Source: Enoplolaimus lenunculus | Taxonomy: Eukaryota > Nematoda > Enoplea > Enoplida > Thoracostomopsidae | DNA: 64,000 nucleotides | Direction of reading: 5' to 3' | Assembly (NCBI GenBank): GCA_030248215.1 | Contig: JASANG010001435.1 | Location: 62,001-126,000 of the forward strand | The notes under the pieces: generated by a model | What the model was told of the DNA's origin: nothing | Database searches by the model: none | What the model saw: the letters and a program-made list of their open reading frames with translations, nothing else | Shown: positions 1 to 11,582 of the stretch, in pieces | Numbering within the stretch: the stretch's first letter is position 1 | How the letters are laid out: the number at the start of each line of letters is the position of its first letter | Position numbers and translations under genes: made by a program

Positions 1-1240
1 AAGGAAGTAATAGTTTTGATTTATATTAAGCAGACTCCATGAGTCTACAGTTTCAATTAGACAAAGGTTTGTATGCCTGAACGGTTAATTTGTAATCTAT
101 CAGATTTAGTCAACAGCTTAAGTATTTACTTAACTTAAGTACGCTTTTAAAAATAACAAATAGGTTAAGTAATTACTCTGCACGTACTAAAGTACTAAGT
201 GATACTTAGGTAGGGGTTCAGAAACCTAGCCATTGTCCGCTAAATATAATTTGAGTCTCCACTTTCTAAATCCACGGTACCCACGATTGTTTTTTTTTGA
301 TTGTTACTATACTGAAGCGTCAAGACCGTACCAGGGGATACAACAACGAAAGAGCACGCCTACTGAAGAACACAGTATGCCATAGTGTAAGAAACGCTGC
401 GAGCAAAGCGAGCTAGAAGCCAAACACAAGTTTAGCATTAAATTATGAAACAAATCTTTGCTTTTAAAAAATCTGAAGGGGCCCCTCAAAAAGATATTCG
501 AAGTTGAGAATCTCTTAACCTCCATAAATTTCTAATTAATCGCTATACAACGATGTTTCAAATGTTTTAGTAATCCGCGTCTATAACAACATGGCTTATA
601 ACAGATCGAGTGCCTATCTTACAGCTTATCGCAGCTTAAACTACCATCATACAACCTTTAATAGGCGGAGTAAACACTTCTACCCACGCTGGCGTACGAT
701 AATTAAGCTGTTTATCTGCAATAACAATCACCCGCAGAGATGTGCGCACGTGCACAGACAATTACCCTATCTACTACTTGACTTTTAAGTTTATTTTAAG
801 CTTAAAATTGACGCGCGTATAATTGCTGAAACAATGGCTTGGCGAGTTAATAAGACAGACATTTTGGATGATTTTCACGAATATGTAATGTTAAAGCCCT
901 AAGATGCCCAAGATTAAGCATTTTCTTTAACAAAATGGAAAAGTTTGTTATTGCTTAGGTACACACCCTGTGAACGGTTACTAAGCTAACTACATTAATC
1001 AACCTCATGTAAAATATTATCTGATATCTAGGATTTACAAAGTTGTTTTAAACCTGTTAAATGTGCTTAGATGGCAGCAAGCCCATGATTTTATTGATTC
1101 CAAATCCTAACCCGCTACGATTTTGGCCAATCTGATTCCTAACTTTGACTTTGAAATTTGCCTTCATTTTCATAAAAGTATTATATTAAATTATAACTAG
1201 TCGTTTGACGTGCCTGATTAGCAAATCTAATTTTAATATG

Positions 1241-1453
1241 CACTGCAAAAAATGGTGAGTCAAATTAACTTTCTCTGAAATAGGCTTTTCGGGACTACAC
1301 AAATTGAGCCAAAATTTGACTCCGTCTCATCAGTCAAATTCGATCCACTGAGTTGCAAATTTGACTCTGGCGGACTCGAATTTGACTGTGTTTGTGTAGA
1401 TCCGAAAAGCCTATTTCGAAGAGAGTCAATTTGACTCACCATTCTTTGCAGTG
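1241..1453. repeat. MITE family A copy (CACTGCAAAAAATGG ends)
   Basis: The ends are inverted: CACTGCAAAAAATGGTGAGT on the left and its near complement ending TTTGCAGTG on the right. The middle is built from GACTC/GAGTC-rich words, so the whole element folds on itself. Related copies lie at 17009-17221 and 54672-54896. The latter two are flanked by TA on both sides, which points to a mariner-like MITE. Confidence 0.8.
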
Positions 1454-2916
1454 TGCAAGCAATAGAAGTCTGAATTTTGGAATACTGAATCCAAAATTGA
1501 GCCATGTTTTGAGGTTCGAGCCGCAAGTACTAAAAGTGTTCAAAAAACATTCAGTCTGTTCCAACTCAATTTTAGTAACACAAACCGTTGTTTCGTAACG
1601 TTGTTGGATTTAGCTTTTTCAAAACCAAATCTGAATCCGATCCCGAGCCTTCATTTTTACCAACTCTGAAACCGAATCCAAACTTTTGTTGCCACTCTGG
1701 CGTATATGATCCCTTTATCCCTCATGTTGCACACGACCATATATAATTTTTCAGCTTCCAAAACGTTATATATGCAATTAGTTTAATCAATTCAAAAGTA
1801 GGTATATGCGCACCCACTCGTTACGTATTTGTGCCTTACTTTTTATCTTTATCTGCCTGAAAATTACGCTGTAAAATTTAAATTAATTCGCCTGAGTCAA
1901 GTCTAAAAATTGGTCGTATTTGTGACTCTCAATGACGAGTTTTTGAAGTTTTAGCCAATCCAGAGAGACCGGTGGTTGCTGCATAATAGCAGGCTTCTAA
2001 TCTTATTTTAGGGGTGCGGCAGGTTAGGCGTGGGTGATAAGAACATTAAATAGCTTAACGTTAAATAAAACGGTTTTACGTTGTGTACAACTTGCGTTGT
2101 GTATAGAGATCGAGCGTATACTGATTCCTCTCAATTTACTATCTCCAATCTTGCTTGAACACGTATTTTGTAAGCGTGATTTTAGTTGTTGGCTTGAAAT
2201 TTTTGTTATTATTCGTTGACACTTTACTCCCAGTTTTATCTTGGCCAGTGCAACTTCAGTAAAGTCGAAACGCTACCGTTCAATTCTATTCCAACCGCTT
2301 TTGGTTACTTTAATTTTAGTATGGGTCCACTGAAACTGGTAGATACAAACCTCGTGTTTTATTTGACGTCATCCACCAGCAAATATAATTTAACTACTAC
2401 CTCTACCCACACAAGCGGATCCAAAGGGTGGCCTACGGCCTAGCCCCCCCATCCAACAGGGATGCAAGATTTTGTATTAGGTTTTCAAGCACTAAAATAT
2501 GGTTTGGTATCTCGATCGCTTCGCTCAAGAGTTCTTTCAACTGCGATATCTTACGCGTCCCTCCCCTTTTAGATATATCTGGATCCGCCACTGCATCCAA
2601 TCCGAGAGTCGTAAACCTTTGCCGTATGGGTGTGATATGCAAATAAACTACGCCATAAGGTCAGACAAACATTACCTCAAACGATGAAAGCTTATATACC
2701 AGTATAATCTAAATTAGTGTAGACATGTATATTCATTAGACGCGCAAAGATTTAGCATTGACATTTCGATCGGGATAAAATATGTAATACAATTGCAGTG
2801 ATTAAATTAACAATGTCATAAAAGTTGGCTTGTCTAAGAAATTTACAAGATTTTAGGTTCGATAGCAAACGATAGAAGGGATGTGTAGAACGTGGAAAAT
2901 TATATTCTATCTAATA

Positions 2917-3100
2917 AGGGTTGCACTATACTGTGCCGAACACCGACGCGTGCTGCCACACACCGCAATTCGTTGCTATAACAGCGAAATTTATTTCGTG
3001 ACGTGTGGTGGCGTGCGGCGATTTTTAATAAAAAACTTACCGTGGTGCGAACCGACGCGCACCGGTGTCTCGCGGTGCATGACGGGTATAGCGGAACCCT
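2917..3100. repeat. GC-rich foldback element
   Basis: It begins AGGGTTGCACTATAC and ends TATAGCGGAACCCT, which is an imperfect inverted repeat. The interior is unusually GC-rich, with CACACC/GGTGTG and CGACGCG/CGCGTC inverted words, so it can form a strong hairpin. A decayed relative starts near 61870. The superfamily is unknown. Confidence 0.6.
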
Positions 3101-3248
3101 AAAGATATTTTGAAGCTGAGGCATAACTAAGTAGACTGGCCCTGATGGTGATTCGCAAAGGCGAACGTGTTTTTGACATCAAAATTTAGCGCTTTACAGT
3201 AAAATTTCACTGTTCTTAACGGGTGTTCGATTGAAGTTTACAACTTAG

Positions 3249-3438
3249 GGCCCATGTATAGAACAGGGCAGGAACAGTAGTATTAGCATATTCCTAAGCC
3301 GAAGCCTAAGCGTATGGATGAGCCTATTCCAAAGCCTAAGCCTAAGCCTAAGCCTAAGGAAAAAATTCGTCTAAAGCTTAAACTGACTCTATTATAGCCC
3401 CTACGAAAAACAATCCAGCCCTGTTCTATACATGGGCC
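3249..3438. mobile_element. hAT-like MITE carrying TTAGGC words
   Basis: The terminal inverted repeat is GGCCCATGTATAGAACAGGG, mirrored at the right end as CCCTGTTCTATACATGGGCC. It is flanked by a perfect 8-bp direct repeat, CAACTTAG, at 3241-3248 and 3439-3446. An 8-bp target duplication is typical of hAT elements. Positions 3290-3360 hold repeated CCTAAG units, i.e. TTAGGC read on the other strand. No transposase is encoded. Similar elements sit at 11583-11779 and 44531-44848, and the same ends bound the large foldback at 55950-58986. Confidence 0.88.
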
Positions 3439-3805
3439 CAACTTAGTAACATTTGTTGTGATAATATAGCATGGCACTGCTTTTTGTGTGCCGGTTCTAC
3501 CTGTGGTATAACCCTTATCTACCTGAGGACACGTATAAACGTTTTCTTCATGAACATTTATTTTTGAACGAGTACGCGGGCTGAAGCGGTCCAAAATGGT
3601 CTCAGATCCCTCGGTCAATCTTTGCGCACCTCTAGAAGATTTTCAATCTTGCTTGTAAGTCATCAAAAGCCCTTTGATACTCGGTTTGAAAAAGTTTAGC
3701 CCTATCAAGGTTAGCTGGCTACTGGTTTGGGTGTAAGAAGAAGTCTGGAAAATTTTCACTCAAGTATTGCGAGTAGCTTTGGACATACTAAAAATAATCT
3801 TCTTA

Positions 3806-4120
3806 AGCCCTATTTACACGTGCAAGATTTTGCTGCAAAATTATGTTCTTAAGCCCTATTCACACGTGCATGTTTTTGCAGTGAGAGCTTGCAGCTACAA
3901 CTTGCTCTTTCAAGTTTTGTCCAAAATCCCGTTCGCAAAACTTGTAGCTGCAAATAATTCATTAGAAATCATAGCTAGGAATGAATTTGTGAATAACCAT
4001 GCAAGTCCCCTGAATTTATTTCAGCCGATTTCTCGTTGGCTGATGAAAAATTGCAAGTTCTGCGTGCAATTTTCAGCTGCATAGTTCTCGCAGCAAAATC
4101 TTGCACGCGTAAATAGGGCT
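3806..4120. mobile_element. Harbinger-like MITE family D, copy 1
   Basis: The ends are AGCCCTATTTACACG and CGCGTAAATAGGGCT, a clear inverted repeat, flanked on both sides by TTA. A 3-bp TTA duplication is typical of PIF/Harbinger elements. Two more copies (11050-11352 and 62271-62492) have the same ends and are also flanked by TTA. The left end is partly duplicated here, with a second copy of it starting near 3850. No protein is encoded. Confidence 0.82.
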
Positions 4121-4987
4121 TTAATTGTTTTACCGTAATGCTGTAAGCTTGAAGCAAGCTTTAAGCTTCAGCTTCACGTTTCGCTACAGGTACTGTTTGA
4201 GCCACATAAACTGTCTGTTGCTATATCTTAATGTCATGTATACGGCCTAAAACAAAAAGTGCACAAATTTTTGCCTCGTAACTTTTGCAATTAAAATCGA
4301 GTATAGGAGTTCAATTTTGAATTCATGATTAAAAGTCTACTTTAAACTAAAATTGATTGTGCACTTAAAAATTATGGTTTTAAACTGATGATAATTAAAT
4401 ATTTTCGTTTGTTTTGCATCTTTTAAATAATTGCAGCTCGATTAGATGAGTTATTATTCGCAGTTTGAAGCAACAGCGTATAGCGTTTGTGGTGTCTTAT
4501 GTTTAGTCTTGCTTTATAGACGTTACCATCTGTTCTAGTTTGTCTCGGTCCTTTGAAGCTGGAATGCCGTCCGATCGGTTTAGTTATTGGTAGTGACGTA
4601 AAGGCCAAATGTAAAATAGTGCGAAATGTCGAATATCGGCTCTTGTACACTTTGCTCTTATAGACTTAAGATTAGCTCTCTTTTTTTTCTCTCGCAATAT
4701 ACCTATATGTAATATTCTAAGAATTACAATAAATAATTTAAAACAGCAAAATACCAAATGTCAGTTCTTGTACGCTTCGGTAGAAGTTTAGTTGTAAGTT
4801 TATGATAAATCTGAGCCTAATTCTAAGCCTAATTTATGCAAAATTTGAAAATCTTGAAAACAGCGTGGGAATGAGTACGAAAACCGAACTTTTTGGTGGG
4901 ACGCAAAGTAGATTTTAAAAAATCTTTGTAAAATAACATGTGTTGCAAAATGCAGAAAAATTCGAAATGAGCACAACAAATACTATA

Positions 4988-5568
4988 GTCTAGTGACCGG
5001 AATACGGGGGGAATTGATATTTATTTGACCTCTCCAAAGAGTACCCGCACTGTTACTCGGGTACGGACCGTTATTTCTTTTTAACCCACGCTTCGTCACC
5101 CTTCGTTGTTGATATATATCCGGCAGGGTTCCAACAGGAACTATATTTTGTAGGAACAGGAACAGTAATTGAATCTCTTTGCAGGAACCGGAACAGGAAC
5201 CGGAATTTGAAAATAATTTTCGACATCGAATTACTGTTGGGCTTTTTTGAAAACTTGGCAAACAATTGATTCAGTGAAGTTTCAGCTATTTCATCATAAA
5301 ATTTTGCGAAAATCCATCAGAGACAGTTTATTAACAAAATTGAACTAATTACAAAAATACTCTTTTCGAAATAACAAATTTTTAAACACAAAGTTTCCAG
5401 TACTTAAATAATGGTGAATACATTGCCACGAAACCGAAAAATTCCGGTTCCTGCATCTTTGAACGCAGGAACAGGAACAGGAATAGGAATTAAATATTTG
5501 CAGGAATTCCGGCCGGAACTGGAATCCCGATTGAACGCTGATATCCGGTACTGTTCGGGCCACTACAG
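4988..5568. mobile_element. MITE family C copy, interrupted
   Basis: The left part (TAGTGACCGGAATAC...) and right end (...GGGCCACTACAG) match the mariner-like family whose better copies are at 15612-16011, 18021-18885 and 48606-49041. The element is shortened, and it is interrupted by a second element at 5124-5540. Without that insertion the sequence reads straight through the family's usual ATATATCCGGTACTG segment. Confidence 0.72.
5124..5540. mobile_element. hAT-like MITE with GGAAC words, nested
   Basis: It begins CAGGGTTCCAACAGGAAC and ends GATTGAACGCTG, giving a short inverted repeat CAG(G/C)GTTC. It is flanked by a perfect 8-bp duplication ATATCCGG (5116-5123 and 5541-5548). It is inserted in a family C MITE. 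The interior near both ends is made of GGAACA/GGAACC words in opposite orientation, with unrelated AT-rich sequence in the middle. No transposase is visible. Confidence 0.85.
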
Positions 5569-5971
5569 TCAATGATACAAAGTGAACAAATAAATACACT
5601 GAAATATCTTTGAATGCTTGACTATATTTTGTGATTTAAGCAAAAGCTTCCCAGTCACTGAAACTTTTCGTCCCTCGGTCTCCGCATAGGCAGGCAGCTT
5701 TAATTGCTATGAGCCAAAATCATTCACTCATATTTCACTCAATAGCTATCCAAGAGATAGAGAAAAACGAGTGGTCTCATAAAACAACAGTAAAGTTTGT
5801 TTTTAATATGGAATTATTAAACAGCAGTAATCCAATAAGCTGGTATCTGTAAGGAACAAATATAAACAAAAGACAAAAATTAATAGAAATAAAAAGTAAT
5901 TTTTTCAACCGCTACCTACGTAACACCGCATTTTTAGACCTGGTAATTAAATTAGTTTTCCTTCATTTCAG

Positions 5972-8900
5972 CGTTGGCCTCACCGTCAATTAAAGCGATC
6001 TGTCCGTCAGAAGGCTGGACCGGCGGCGGAGCGACAGTGATTATTATTGGAGAAAATTTTTTCGACGGACTACAAGTTATGTTTGGAACGGTTCCTGTCT
6101 GGAGTGAAGTTAGTGGGCTACATCATATGCTTTTTTATGATAAATTTTCAATTATTTCAGTGGATAGTGAAGTTATGATTCTAAAGTCTTAAAATATTTA
6201 TTGTCGTTACGGAACAGTCTATTCTGTGTTCTGCTCGAAATTATCGGCATAAAAATTAACTAGAATGTTGCTTAAGTTACGTATCTGTGGTGATATTGGC
6301 CAACCTGACACGTAATTCACTCAAGGTATATAAGTCAAAATTGGTAACTTGACAAGTGATTTCTTTTCAGATAATCACATCGCACGCCATCAAAGTATCC
6401 ACGCCTCCTCGTGCAATCCCTGGTGTTGTAGAAGTCACTCTTGTGTACAAAAATCGTCAGTATTGCAAAGGCCAACCTGGACGATTTGTATATATTTGTA
6501 AGTGGATATTTGATTTTGTTCATTTTTTTACTTTTATTTATACTTCAATCTGTAGAATTGTTTTAACTTATACTTGTAGCCGAATAGCTCTCCGTTAAAA
6601 TATTAAAGGTAATATTAATAATAGGCATAATTGTAATAACAATAATAATAAGAATAATGATAATGATAATAATCGTAATAATGATATTAATAATAATAAT
6701 AACAATAATAAGATATTAATAATAATAATAACAATAATAATAATAATGACAATGGTAATAATCATAATAATGATATTATTAATAATAATAATAACTATAA
6801 TAATACTAATAATAGTAATATTAAGTTTAGTTTCATACTTGTGCAATTTGCGCTAAAGTTGCTTACAGTCTCTATGCAATAGGATTCTAACAGATGTGCG
6901 ATTTGTTAATTTTCGTGCAGCTTATTATAATGTGGTGATTTTAGCGATCAATGAACCGACAATTGATTTTTATTTTCAACGATTACAAAAGCTCATCCCG
7001 CGACATCCGGGTGATCCAGAACGACTACCAAAGGTACCGGTTGCAAAGGATGGCTATTGTCAAATAATTATATAGAGAAAAACAAATTTTGCCACAAAGC
7101 TGGCTTTAAAGTTTAAGTAAATCATCAGTATTTTGTTTGATCGGTTTAAATTACTGATTTATCGTTATAATATAGAGTAACAGTTTTATAAAGAGCATAA
7201 GAGCATAAGGACGGCACTGTGTACAAGCTTAAAGAAATTCGATTTAAGCTTTAAGCTAATCCAGCAGCATTAAAGTAATTTTCTAAAGTTTACAATGTCC
7301 AGCCATAAAAGATTTACTTAAACTAAAATTCAAGTTTAGTTAAGCTATAATTTAAGTTTAAGTCTTAGAATGTATCTATATTACAAGGTTAATGATTGCA
7401 CATTTAAGTAACGTATGTAATGCAACGTTTTTCATTGATTTGTAATAAAATTTTGACATTTTGTAACTGACGGTAAGTTTTTTTCGCTGTTTAATATTGA
7501 AAAGCTGTTGATACTGGAACCTGTGTTGAAAATTCTAATTACAACTGGCTGAAAAACCTTTTTTTTCGTATGTAATTAATGCTAAAATTTCATAAAATTA
7601 GTAATTGGAACTAATTTTGAAGGATGTCATTTTGCGCCGAGCCGCAGATCTCGCTGAAATGCTGTGGAAGCAACAACTCGGCATTCCGCCACCGCCTCCG
7701 GGTCCGCCAAGAAGTCCATCGAGTCAGTTGAGTTCAGCTCATGCCGCAGCTGCAGCTGCTGCTCAATATTCAGCGTATTCAACTCAGTTGGACCCAGGTA
7801 TATGTGATCGTATTTTCAACTGTGTATAGCACCTGTAACAAGGGCCAATATTCTCAAATGCGTATAGCACCTATCGTTAGTCAGCGATAGGTCTTCAAGT
7901 TGACGATCATCTGCAATTGCAGATTTTAAAATTGGTACAGAAGTTTGGCATATCAAACGCGAGCAATGTGCTCAGTTTCGACCCTCACCACGAGCCGGTT
8001 CCAAACTTCAAGACTTATCACCAACTGGTTATATGCGCTACACATATTTGAGAATACGGGCTCTTCTTTATCCCTTTCTAACAAGAATATTTTCAATTTC
8101 ATATGAGATGTGATTTCAAGGTAAGATTCGATCCCCAGTCTCACGGGTGGGAGGCGTTGACGATGACCACTGAGCTATAGGAGCTTGACGCTCGAGCCCG
8201 AGTAGGCTCTCACGTCTTGTGGAGATTTGGCACTGTGCATATATGTTATAAATGTTAAACACTGCTTGCAGTGTGTGTATTGCTCGTACATTATTGTATT
8301 TAGTTGCTCATAGTATACTCTATGAGTGAAAGGGATAATGAAGCGCTCGATATTGAATATTAATGGTTTTTTAAGTATTTTCTCTAGTTTGCTGTGGAAT
8401 AACCCGTTTTTAATGTTTAGTTAATAGAAAGCTTCACGAGATTTATGGCCCATGTTACTTTAAGGGGCGTCCAGGTTTCTGATGGGTCCATAAAAGAGTA
8501 GGTTTAGATTTTAGATTACATTTTTGCTTAGGCTTAGGCTTAGGCTTAGGAAGACATTTTTGCAACGCTTAGGCTTAGGATTATGCTTAAGAATACGCCA
8601 AAAGTCTACTGTTACACTCCTTAAAGTAACATTGGGCGGTTTTATTGTGCATGTCGTGCCGGCGCGCTATTGTCAGATGTCATACAAAAAATGGGTACAT
8701 CCTTATGTTTTAATTAAATTTACGTAGCTACGTTTCCTCTGAAAATCAAATTAGGCATATATTTCGCCCAACAATATTTGTCTGTTAAGTGTAACTTGTC
8801 AACCAGTTTTGCGCAGAACGCAAAAGCGAATGCACAACAATCCGCATGCAAATTTTGTTTTCCTAGGATGAATTTTTTAAAAAATCTACTAGATTGAATT

Positions 8901-9839
8901 TTGTACGGGAAAACTCTCACCTATCAAAATTTTTGGAACGTACATTCAAGTTTATACCCGGTAAATCAATCATAATCCTTGTTCATTTTGTCGCTGTACA
9001 AGTTTGACAGCCAAACCTTTTTATTTCATTGAATTGAAAGCCATGACTACATTGCGCATCTTAAAGCAAAGCTGATACCGACATTTTTGGCCAATTTAAA
9101 ATTGTTGTTCCGACATTTTTGGCCAATTAAAAATTGTTGTTCCGACATTTTTGGCCAATTAAAAATTGTTGCTCCGACATTTTTGGCCAATTAAAAATTG
9201 TTGCTCCGACATTTTTGGCCAATTAAAAATTGTTGTTTTGACGCTAGAGAATAAAGTCTTACGGTCTTTTTATTTCAGATTACGTCAGAAATCAAAACCC
9301 CAGCGTATCGCCGCGAGGAAGCTCTACCACCGGACCGGCAAGCGGTACTTATACGTCGTCACTCAGTGGCCATACAACAAACGGTACAGTACCCGGAACC
9401 GGGTACCAAGTATCAAGCGCGGCAGCGGCCGGTGTAGCAGCTGCTGCCGCTGCTGGTGGTGCAGTATATCACGGTGGCGCTGCTGGAACTATGCCTGGTT
9501 CACCGGGATTTTTCAATGGACCTACAAGTAAGTATTGAAAGGCGATCTAACAGCTCCTGGTTAAATTTTTGATGAATGTCATTTGGGAAGTTGTTTACTT
9601 TTGTACCATTTCTGCTGTCGTGTTTCTCGATTACAAGTTGAGTTTCTCAATTGCCGTTTAAGATATTGACGTTGTAAATATTGCAATGACGTTGTCTAGT
9701 ATTATTAGCTAAATATGATACCATTTCAGCGGCGTTCACTGGCATGAGCAGTATTGGACCATTCGCAAGTGTCAATCCGTTTGCGCTCCCATCTTCATGT
9801 GCTGCCACCAGCGCTTATCCTTCTGCGATTATGAAATAG
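5972..9839 (+). CDS. COE/EBF transcription factor, 3' part
   Basis: Exons 5972-6108, 6371-6497, 6945-7033, 7623-7797, 9279-9527 and 9730-9839 join in phase to 294 residues ending at TAG. Order: an IPT/TIG fold starting [20 protein letters not shown] and running through [21 protein letters not shown]; a helix-loop-helix dimerisation part ([20 protein letters not shown], then [15 protein letters not shown]); and a Pro-, Ala-, Ser- and Gly-rich tail with the vertebrate-like motif PGSPGF. These are family hallmarks of Collier/Olf/EBF, nuclear DNA-binding regulators of neurons and other lineages (unc-3 in C. elegans). Only one copy of the second helix is seen, as in invertebrates. The N-terminal DNA-binding domain is missing from the window, so the gene is 5' partial. 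Splice sites are canonical GT-AG; the 7623 acceptor has a weak pyrimidine tract. Confidence 0.93.
6603..6830. repeat. AT-rich TAA-type microsatellite
   Basis: An imperfect run of AATAAT/TAATAA units with scattered C and G lies in the COE intron between the exons ending 6497 and starting 6945. Translated on the other strand it gives only an isoleucine-rich frame, which is not a gene. Confidence 0.9.
7840..8063. repeat. foldback element in COE intron
   Basis: The left end GGGCCAATATTCTCAAATGC is mirrored by CATATTTGAGAATACGGGCTC at the right. No clear target duplication is seen. The ends begin GGGCC, as in the larger GGCCCATGT family, but the internal sequence differs. It sits in the long intron between the exons ending 7797 and starting 9279. 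Confidence 0.6.
8117..8195 (-). repeat. tRNA-related sequence, perhaps a SINE head
   Basis: Read on the minus strand, TAGCTCAGTGGTCATCG resembles a pol III A box and GGGGATCGAATCT a B box, with spacing like a tRNA. The anticodon arm pairs poorly (only CTC/GAG around an 8-base loop) and the acceptor ends do not close well, so this is more likely a tRNA-derived SINE remnant or tRNA pseudogene than a working tRNA. Confidence 0.4.
8447..8637. mobile_element. hAT-like MITE carrying TTAGGC words
   Basis: The ends are GGCCCATGTTACTTTAAGG and CTTAAAGTAACATTGGGC. The flanking 8-mers AGATTTAT and GGTTTTAT match at 6 of 8 positions, a decayed target duplication. The middle holds runs of GCTTAG in two blocks, the longest having four units in a row near 8526-8550. 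It lies in the long COE intron. A partial relative of the same end is at 59628-59708. Confidence 0.75.
9078..9237. repeat. 32-bp tandem repeat, five units
   Basis: Units start at 9078, 9110, 9142, 9174 and 9206 with the word CCGACATTTTTGGCCAATT followed by AAAATTGTTG. They are nearly identical, so the array is recent. It ends about 40 bases before the acceptor of the COE exon at 9279. Confidence 0.93.
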
Positions 9840-11049
9840 AGATCTATTTTCGCTTATTTTCATTGATTCTCTACTACCAACAACATTTGTTCGACACCGT
9901 ACGAACATATATAACGCTGACGCTCCTGTTTCTCGCCTCTAACAAATATTAGTCCTGGTGCAATCTGCTCGGATGACGGATGATGTTATAACAGACACTT
10001 CATTGCAAGGCAAGTTGTAATATTCTATGGCAACATAACGGTGAGTATTCGAGATGTTTGGCAATTTTTAGAGCGGTGTTATTAAAATGAGTTTATTCAA
10101 ATACAACAACTCAGCTAAATGGCTGTTCAAGAAATTGTTGCGAATGAAAATTGTCACTATTGTGGCATAGTATGTGATGCTCATAAGCAGAAACGAGAAC
10201 AGCTTCTGCTGTAAAATCGATGCTGCTGGGTGTTGTTTGCAACCTAGGACGGAGAAAAAAATTCAAAACGCTGGTGCCTCAATCTGTTTGCAGCTACTGA
10301 ATTTTAGCAAGGTGAATTTGTTCACACAGAACTATGATTCGATTCGTATCTGTACTCTAAGCAATGACATTTGGGCAAATTGAAGTTGCGGGGGCATTGT
10401 GGACATTCAGTTGTGGCAAAAGAAATGAGGATAGAAATGAATTATGGGCGGCTATTGCGAAATATTATTAAGGTATGTATTTATTTCTTTTGGTGTATAT
10501 GTAGTTGACGTGTATGCATCCAAACCCGTAGCCAAGGGCTACCAGGAGGATTGAACACTTCATAGTTGACCCCTTCACCATCTAGTGAAATTCCGGTATA
10601 ATTTTTCAATTTTATCAGCCCCACATGACGCCATGTCATTTTTTCGGTGCGTTGTAAAATGTTTTATCGCTTACGGCCCTAATGGTATCGGTAGGGTTTA
10701 AAAATTGAACATTCTGGCGTACTCCTGATACAAAGGTCCGTACGTTACAATTTTTCGCTGTCAATAGCGCATATATAGCACCCGTAAAAATTACGTTTTA
10801 TAACATTATTTCTTCGTCCGAAATTTCGGAAGCCGCGTCTGTGTGATGGCCAAAAATGTACAAAATTTACAAAATATTGCGACAATTTTTAGTTTTTTGG
10901 TAAATTTGAAATAATGCGTAAACAGATTAATTTTCGTCTCAGAAATTATCAGTTTGATTACAATACAAACGTTGCGATCAGAACTTCTTACAATAATGAA
11001 TGAAATTCTCTAGATAGTCCCTGAGCAACTACAGAAAATGAAACACTTA

Positions 11050-11352
11050 AGCCCGGTTCACATGTGCAACTTTTTGCTGCGAGAAGTTGCAACAGCAACT
11101 TGCACTTGCAAGTTTTTTCCAAAATCCCGTTCGAAAAACTGGCATCTGCTAATAATTCACTGGAGTTCGTTCATGCTGTTTGTTTTAATTCGCACCTATG
11201 AACGTTATTGCAAGTCGCTTGAATTTCTTGAAGCTGCAGTTTGATTGGTCAATCGCAATGTTCCTTTGAAAATACTTGCAACTGCTACTAACTCGTGCAA
11301 GTGGCAGCTGCGAGTTCTCGCAGCAAAAAAAATGCACGTGTGAAATAGGGCT
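11050..11352. mobile_element. Harbinger-like MITE family D, copy 2
   Basis: The ends are AGCCCGGTTCACATGTGCAA and GTGTGAAATAGGGCT, flanked by TTA on both sides (11047-11049 and 11353-11355). The interior has the family's inverted words GCTGCGAGAAGTTGCAA and GCAGCTGCGAGTTCTCGCAG. Compare 3806-4120 and 62271-62492. Confidence 0.82.
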
Positions 11353-11582
11353 TTATCCTAGTTTATTAGAAAACATACAATTTTTCATTGAAAACATTGC
11401 TATTCGAATTTGAAACTGCAAAGTGCAATCAAACAACAAAAAAACTGAAACAGAGAGGAAAATTGGATATTGCAGAATAAAATTTAAACGATATATATTT
11501 GCTACCAGTACAGTTATGGCTTAATGAACGAGCTTTAGCGGTATATGTAATGATTAATAAATAACGGAATCTCCGATATTTC

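Larger units (their letters stand above)
1..5971. other. non-coding stretch, probably COE intron
   Basis: I find no convincing coding exon here. The first recognisable COE exon begins at 5972 in mid-codon after a clean tttcag acceptor, so this stretch is probably intron sequence of that gene. It holds several dispersed elements listed separately, plus a decayed CCGAATCC-word patch near 1620-1700 and an element with hAT-like GGATCC-containing ends near 2410-2600. The open frames here are short and look random. The conserved COE zinc-knuckle/DNA-binding exons were looked for and not seen. Confidence 0.6.

Noticed and set aside
2411-2600. hAT-type element with GGATCC ends
   Set aside because: The ends CGGATCCAAAGGGTGG and CTGGATCCGCCACTG are suggestive, but no matching 8-bp duplication could be placed, so it is not listed as a defined element.
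1-5971. Search for COE DNA-binding exons upstream of 5972
   Set aside because: No segment encodes the conserved zinc-knuckle or DNA-binding motifs; they probably lie outside the window.
6595-6846. Isoleucine-rich minus-strand frame
   Set aside because: It is the reading of a TAA-type microsatellite, not a membrane protein.
8526-8560. TTAGGC runs as a real telomere or chromosome fusion point
   Set aside because: The runs are short, in inverted blocks, and bounded by element ends with target duplications; genes continue on both sides.
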